Source: Rhabditophanes sp. KR3021 (taxonomy: Eukaryota; Nematoda; Chromadorea; Rhabditida; Alloionematidae). Taken from it: a DNA stretch of 64,000 nucleotides. The stretch is taken from positions 5,580,001 to 5,644,000 of the forward strand of contig CAUJLY010000001.1 in the NCBI GenBank assembly GCA_963281155.1, read 5' to 3'. A program made the translations under genes and the position numbers. Position 1 is the stretch's first letter. Each line of letters starts with the position of its first letter. The notes under the pieces are model-generated. The model worked only from the letters and a program-made list of their open reading frames with translations, had not been told where the DNA came from and made no database searches. Below are positions 57,690 to 64,000 of the stretch, piece by piece.

Positions 57690-60600
57690 ATGCAGCTAAA
57701 CGAGCAAGTTGGTAATAATAAAAGAAAATCTATTGAAATCAAACCATATATCGCCGAATTAAATATTTATATACCAAAAGAGTGAGTATTTTTTTAAAAC
57801 TTTTATTACTATTTTAGTACATCAAAAGAAGGTCATTCATCAACAAATTCTAAAAAAATAAGTGCACATTTTTCATGCGATTCAATCAGTGTTACAAATA
57901 TAGTAAAAGACGAAAAAGTTCTTACCAATCCGATTGAACTATCAAACTCATCTAACTACTCCGAGTTTACTTTTAAAAGTCTATCAAATACTATAAAGAA
58001 AAGGTTGCAGAAGATACTAGACATGAAAAGTAGTAATTATAAGTAAGTGTAGATTACATTTTTTAAGCAATATCCATTATGTTTGATTATTTTTGTTAGT
58101 ATAAAAAATGATTCATTGAAATTAAGTACTTTTAGTAAATACATTGAAGAGGTCCTTGATCGAGAAGAAACGCACGAGAAAACAAGTTCATTGGAAAATA
58201 AAGTCTGTTCAACTGATGTTCCAAATATATTTTTTGATCAGAGTAATTCAATTGACAAAAACAATTTAATAGTATCAAACCAAGACACTACACAAAAGAG
58301 GTAAGTTTTAAAAAATAAAGTTGATATCATAAAAACAAATTGAAAAAGATTAAGTTTAAAAATCTTGATTCAAGTTTTTTCTCATGTTTACGTGTTAATC
58401 CTTTTGATATACATTGAAATATAGTGTGGTTAATCTGCAAAATAAATGTTTTTTTAAATATCCTATTTTATGTCCTCATTACTTTTACCGGTTTAAATGT
58501 TCTGTAGCCATCATCAGTATAATAAACATAGTCAATATTGAAGCTTCCGGAGTTACTCTTTCAATTAATACAAATATTCAAAGTTTATTCAAAACAAATA
58601 CCAATTCTCATCACTTAATATTAAGTAGAGCTAGATATCAGTTTCTACCACATTTACAATACTCTAAGTGATTTGTCAATATGGTATAGTCCATTTGGTA
58701 CTGATTAAAACTTTGACCACCACATTGCGCATTTAGATCAAAACTTAACACTAATTTTAAACTATTTTAATTGACTTTCTTTAAAAATTATATATTCGTA
58801 AGTAGCAAATATTTGTTATACTATAATCAACGCTAGACTATCCAAATTCATGTTCGTATTTAAATACAACATACAAATTTATAGTTGTTTACATCCCTTT
58901 TATGATATGCTGTAACTACACGGAAGATCCGAGCAATTATTATTTATTTTGTACAAAGTTGAGATGTCATGGAATACTTAAAAACTATACGTTCCAAGTA
59001 ATTTCATTTGGATTATATATTAGCTTAGGGCGAGAACTGATTATCTTAAATCCACACTTCCATTAAAATTATTAACTAGCTAAAAATTATAAACTAAATT
59101 ATCATTATTATGATTGCGCTGATGAAAGATGAGTGTTGTCAAATAAAGTAAATAAAATATATCCTATTAGAAGTTGATGTCCATCTGGCTTTAGCTATCT
59201 TGCGTCTACATGATTATTTGCAGTTTTCTGTTAAATTGTTGACAGCTGATTATCATATATTAGGTTTGTGTGTGTATCCATTTGATAATAAAGATATATC
59301 GCTCCCTTATTATTACATACATTATTTTATGTCAAGATATTTTGCCTATTAAGATGTTTCTAATTTTTTGTTCAGATTATTGCAGTCTTTTATTGTTTTT
59401 AACTATACATATTAAACATCCAAATATTCAAAATATAATATAATTGCAAATACTCCTATTTATTGTATATGTTATCAACGAACTGTCATAAATCCAATTT
59501 AGCTCTTCTCCATGACTTCACTTTTTGATTAATATAAACTTATTACATTAAATTGCAAAAGCTAGTTTTATAATTTGATCTTGCAAAAATTCTGATTTAA
59601 AAATCATAACTAATTATTCCTATAAATATCCCCATTAACATGTCATCCAGCCTCATTCTTTTTAATAAATTCAAACTTAATGTTGTTTTGTTATTTAACG
59701 GTACTCACTCTGTTAACGAGTGTGAATTTTTCGCCACATTTGTATAAAATCTTAAATTATATGCTACTGTCAAAGTGTCATCAGAGTAACCCTTGTATCT
59801 AGGAAATCTATTATGTATATATTCCACTCAAAATGTTATGCATTAATTTGTTTTGAGTGGTTATACTAAAATATAATAGTATGCACGTTAGATCTTTTTA
59901 TGATCAAATTATTATATATCCATATCAGTACGATATTTGCGCCGTCAAATCTTTATATATCAGTACTACATTTTTTGTGAACCATGATTGCAATTCACAA
60001 ACGTTAATACGCATATTTTTAATCTACATATATAGATATTTAATTAAAATTGGAAAATTAGTAACTTGATGAGTTTTTAAAAGCAATTAGTATTTGTCTA
60101 TTTAGAGAACGTTCCCTCTAATATTACTAATACAACAGAAGTTGTTGCATGAGAACAAGCATATGTTGTTAAGGGAGATTAAAAGGTTTTCTTGAATTAT
60201 GATTAGTATCTAGTATTTCTTGTACTCCACCATTATTAATATGTCTTTGTATAAAGTAAGTACACGTACAAAAACAAATACATATTTACGTGAAAAAAAG
60301 ATTTTTAAAGGAGGTAATGTGTTCAAGATTGAACTAACAATCATTTGTACACACTTTTAAATACCTACTAATAAATATTGTAATAATAAGCGTTTAATTT
60401 ATTTTATATAAATTGTATAATACATTCATTAATTTTACGACCGAATCGCCCATTTGTATTGTATCAATGATAAAAAGTTTCTGTCTAAAGATCCAAATAT
60501 TATATAGTATAATTATTCTGAGTTGAAGAAAGTCTTGTTAGCGCGTATGATTTGCAATTTTGCAAAGGAGGTTATACACTTGAATGAAACAGTAAGTTTT

Positions 60601-63600
60601 ATCATGGACCACTTAGAATAAAAGAATACTTTCGTTATATGACTACTTTAACTACCACACTTCTTATAAATAGGATTATTGTTAATGTATTTATTTACTC
60701 GGACTATGAATTTTTTGAGCTCATTTGCTGCTAATTTTTCGTGTTAATTCGTGTATCAATGTATCTTTATTTTTTTAATTAAATCACTATTCATTCAATT
60801 TCATTTTTTATAATTACTGTAGAATAAGACGAAAAAGATAACTACATTCAAATTCATGATTAAATTTTGATCACTTTGAACGATTGTTAACGAACACTTT
60901 GATACATTTCAAAAACGACATATCATATTCACTTCTACTAAGATTACTACTGGATAATTACTAGCCTGCAAAATATTAAACCTATCATATTAAGAATCAA
61001 CCATTCAAAGAACGAAGTTATTACTAAAAGCATGAATTTCAACTCCCCAAATTGCGTTTACACACCAACTCCGTTCCGGAAAATCGGTGTTACTAATGGT
61101 CCCCCATTATCTAAAAAGTTGTTATATCTAGATGTATATAAAAATAATTTAATTAGTTCGTACATCAATAACTTTGAGATGAAATCAAACAAATAACTGT
61201 TAAAAAAATAAATAATTGCATGTTCTGATATTTTAGATCAGCCAACAACAAAGATGTAATGTCTGGTGAAGATGTAAGGCTATCCTCAAAATTCTGTTCA
61301 GCATCGAATCTAGGCTCTGTTGCTGTTCCAAACAGTGAAAACGTTGCCAACTCATATACGTTGGGAAGAAAGAGTGCAAAGTTTGGTCACTTAACACCAT
61401 TCAACGTAAGTTTTAGCGATTAGAAATAAAAGCCGGTTGTAAACATTAAAAAATGTATTTTATTAAAATCAAGAAAATTTATTTGTTAATATTTAGAAAT
61501 GTAATTGTCCAATATCAAACAGTTTATATTTTGACATCACAGCTTTTAATGTAAAAAAATTTAATTTGTATATTTATAAATTATAGTTTATAAACTTTAA
61601 TATTGTAGTTTTCGAGGTTGGATCTATTAAATAAGATAAATATTTTAGTAAGGTTTTATATTTCAATTTAATGATTTAAAGATCATATGGGTAATAACTT
61701 TTGACAGGTATTTTAGGAAGTCAGTTTTCAACCAACACATTTCCTTACTTTTGTTTGAGATATGACGCAAAAAAAGACAACAAGCTAGCTTTGTCGAAAG
61801 AATTTTAGAAATCATCTGGCTTTAGTTTATCTTGAGACTAGAATGAATATGTTTGTGTGTGTTGTGAGTAATATTGAAATGTATTATAAGCTGCCATTAA
61901 CTGATTATTAGTTACTTCCGTTATCTTTATTATTAAACCACTCAGGTATTATTTCTTGCATTTATTATAATTATCATATTTTATTGTTAACAATGCTTAG
62001 TAAATTTGCTAATTGTATTTTCCTAAGAAATAATAATTGTCTTTGTTGGGTTATTTTTATTTGACAGACAAATAAACCTACAAATAGAAGAGTATTTTAA
62101 TTCGTTTGAACCTAAATTTATGAACAATACCCTCTTATTCAAAGTTTTTTGTTCAAAAGTGTAGTATTAAAACTGTCTTTTCAAATTTTACAGCCAGCTC
62201 TCCATCTTGCGTCATTCATTACGATTTTTGTTCATATAAACATTATTTATTTTTAAGAGATTGCTTTCTTTTGTACGAGACTTAATATTATGCGTATTAT
62301 CAAAAATATTACACTACCAAAAAAGTTTTTGAAAGTATTTGTAAAAAGTGTTTGTAAAAATATCTCCTAAAATAAAGTGCGCCTATCTCTAAAAGCTGTC
62401 ATTTTTAATGCTTTGCGGAAGACGGACCGACAGATATATTTAATAGGTTTATTTTTACCACTCCACAGCGATTAATCAACGTTCTGTCACTTACATGTGT
62501 AGAGTCAAAAGAGGAAATTAGAAGATGTGTTTAAGGTTAACGTTTTTGCGTTGATCAATTGATTCTTAATATTATTCAAATACTTAAATATCTAAGTAAT
62601 AATAGACACATTATACATTTGTATTTATGTATTTGATGTCGGTTTTCTTTTTGGTATAAATTTTATTATTTATAAAATTAATATTCGATTTCTGTTATAG
62701 AACTTCAAAAGTTTTGCTTCTACAGGACACTTGGCATTCGGCTCAAAGGAATCCGAATACGCCGATATTAAAGAAACTGATACACTTCCACCACCATACA
62801 AACTTTCCTATATTGATAGTAAAGTTTCGGGCAAAGACCAAAACGAAAAAGACAAAGTTGAAAAAAAATTAAACAGTTTACGAGCATCGACGCAGTCACT
62901 ACTTCAACAGCCCCAACACTATTCGTTTCCTGCTAAAAGTACTTTAAATCACACCAATATAATTGCATCACCAGATCATAACAGTGTCAATTTAAACGAA
63001 TATACAGATAATACAAAAGTAAAAACTCTACATAGCAGCAAAAGTTTCAGTCATTGTGGAACTTTGCCTCTCAACAAACGAAACAAACTAAAATTGGCTT
63101 TTTTAGGAAGAGATAGTCCTTTAAAAAGGTAAGTCACAGTAAGGATGAAGGCAATCTTATTTTTTCCACTTAAAAATTTATTTTAAATTGATTATGCTTA
63201 GGAAAATAACTATAATTACTATTTTGCACACATCCTATGGTTAAAAGGATTGATAAACACCATCATATGTTATAAACTATTATATTCACCACATCTTTTT
63301 TGCAAAACTCATAAACCTTCTTAAATGCATCATTAAAAATGCATTTCATTTTAACTTTGAGTTATTTTAGCTATTTTTAATAGGCACATCTTTTTAAATG
63401 CTTTTTTGTACCTAAACATGAGTTTAAAAATCGTTGCTTTTTAGAACGACATCAATGCGTATCAAAGACGAAGAAGACTGCTCTTACATGTCAAAATCTC
63501 ATATTGAAACACTTTCAACATCGTCTAATGGGTTGAAAAAATGTAATCAAATTTGTGAAAAGTCAAAAGACTCGAAAACTGGACCTACTCAAAGTAAATC

Positions 63601-63747
63601 TTTCCGTGACAAGTTATCAAAATCATTCTATGATTTAGCCAACGGAAGTCAAGACAGACTTCAAAAATGGAAAAGCAAACTTCATACAGGAAAGAAACCA
63701 AGAGAAAAGGATTCAAGTTGTCCACCGCCTCAGGAAAGACGAGAAAG
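57690..63747 (+). CDS. Ser-rich intracellular protein with PPPY motif, 3' end outside window or unseen
   Basis: Six exons: 57690-57781, 57818-58042, 58100-58300, 61237-61405, 62701-63128 and 63445-63747. All junctions are GT-AG and in phase; the last donor (AG|GTTAGT) implies more exons beyond 63747. The visible part is about 470 residues. It lacks a signal peptide and membrane segment and is rich in Ser, Lys and Asn, with basic Ser patches (KISAHFS, SLRASTQSLLQQ, KSFRDKLSKSFYDL) that look like kinase targets. TLPPPYKL in exon 5 is a PPxY motif that could bind WW-domain ubiquitin ligases. Intron 3 is 2.9 kb. Phase agreement across five junctions makes this a convincing gene, but no known domain is visible. 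An acceptor-like TTTTAG eight bases before the Met suggests a 5' non-coding exon. Confidence 0.75.
58301..61236. other. long intron 3 of the Ser-rich gene
   Basis: 2.9 kb of AT-rich intron with small chance frames. A repeat-like segment near 59180 ('CATCTGGCTTTAGCTATCTTG') has a relative near 61813 in the next intron. No RNA gene or antisense coding relic was recognised. Confidence 0.5.
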
Positions 63748-64000
63748 GTTAGTTTAAAAGTATTACATAAATATTTGTATATTCCTTGCAAAAATGTCTT
63801 ACAATTATGTGTTATCTGTGTTTAATTAAAAGCATTTGACAAAATATTCAATTCGATGAATTTTGATAGTCAGGTTCCTGTTTTGGTGATTCTATAAAAA
63901 TTTGTTCCTTTCGATCGCTTCCTCATTATATCCATTTAACTTTATGTTTACTTAAATGGCGCACGCAAATTCGCATTCTCTCAAGGCTCTTTTGCTTTCT
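63748..64000. other. intron or flank at window end
   Basis: Follows the last visible donor of the Ser-rich gene. No motif, and no exon is recognisable in the remaining bases. Confidence 0.4.

Overview
The window is nuclear DNA from an AT-rich invertebrate animal. Genes are split by spliceosomal introns, many of 31-60 bp with GTAAGT-type donors and TTTTAG or TTTCAG acceptors. There are eukaryotic tRNA genes, one of them with an intron, and metazoan gene families: an FMRFamide-receptor-like GPCR, a CSL/RBPJ Notch effector, an IgGFc-binding-domain protein and a HAD-APH-ACAD fusion. The gene set looks nematode-like, possibly an enoplean lineage, but the sequence alone does not prove the phylum. 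Nothing points to a bacterial or organellar origin.

Layout. 1-3.6 kb has no recognisable gene. 3.6-7.4 kb (+) is a lysocardiolipin-type acyltransferase; two of its introns hold antisense foreign-looking genes, including an intact NUMOD4-HNH endonuclease ORF joined to a thioredoxin-like segment. 7.6-9.8 kb (-) is the GPCR. 9.8-18.3 kb is empty. 18.3-19.2 kb (+) is a UCHL3-like deubiquitinase. 20.2-23.3 kb (+) is a sphingosine kinase with another antisense relic in intron 1. 25.5-28.8 kb (+) is a mitochondrial-type glycerol-3-phosphate acyltransferase, also with an antisense relic. 29-51 kb is sprinkled with 16 apparently functional tRNA genes and two tRNA pseudogenes. Within it, a 0.72 kb segment with three tRNA genes occurs twice in inverted orientation about 11.8 kb apart, flanking the CSL gene, the ACAD10-like gene (-) and a small four-helix membrane protein. 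46.7-50.6 kb (-) carries a large secreted repeat protein and a frame-broken IgGFc-binding-domain gene. 51.6-52.8 kb (-) is a PIPOX/sarcosine-oxidase-like enzyme, followed by a small secreted peptide (-) and a putative secreted protein (+). 57.7-63.7 kb (+) is a Ser-rich protein that probably continues past the window.

Several genes act in lipid chemistry: acylation at two steps of glycerolipid/cardiolipin metabolism, sphingosine phosphorylation, and peroxisomal-type acyl-CoA oxidation. They are separate transcription units, and no co-regulation is visible.

The most unusual signals are four. (1) At least five antisense gene relics sit inside introns of three host genes. (2) Two introns, in the sphingosine kinase and CSL genes, have GTATC(C/T)TT donors and give the conserved reading frame only if one base is removed differently from GT-AG. 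(3) The inverted tRNA duplication has a highly similar core and decayed outer parts. (4) The endonuclease-thioredoxin arrangement. Gene models were built by hand from reading frames, splice signals and recalled family motifs; no search was run.
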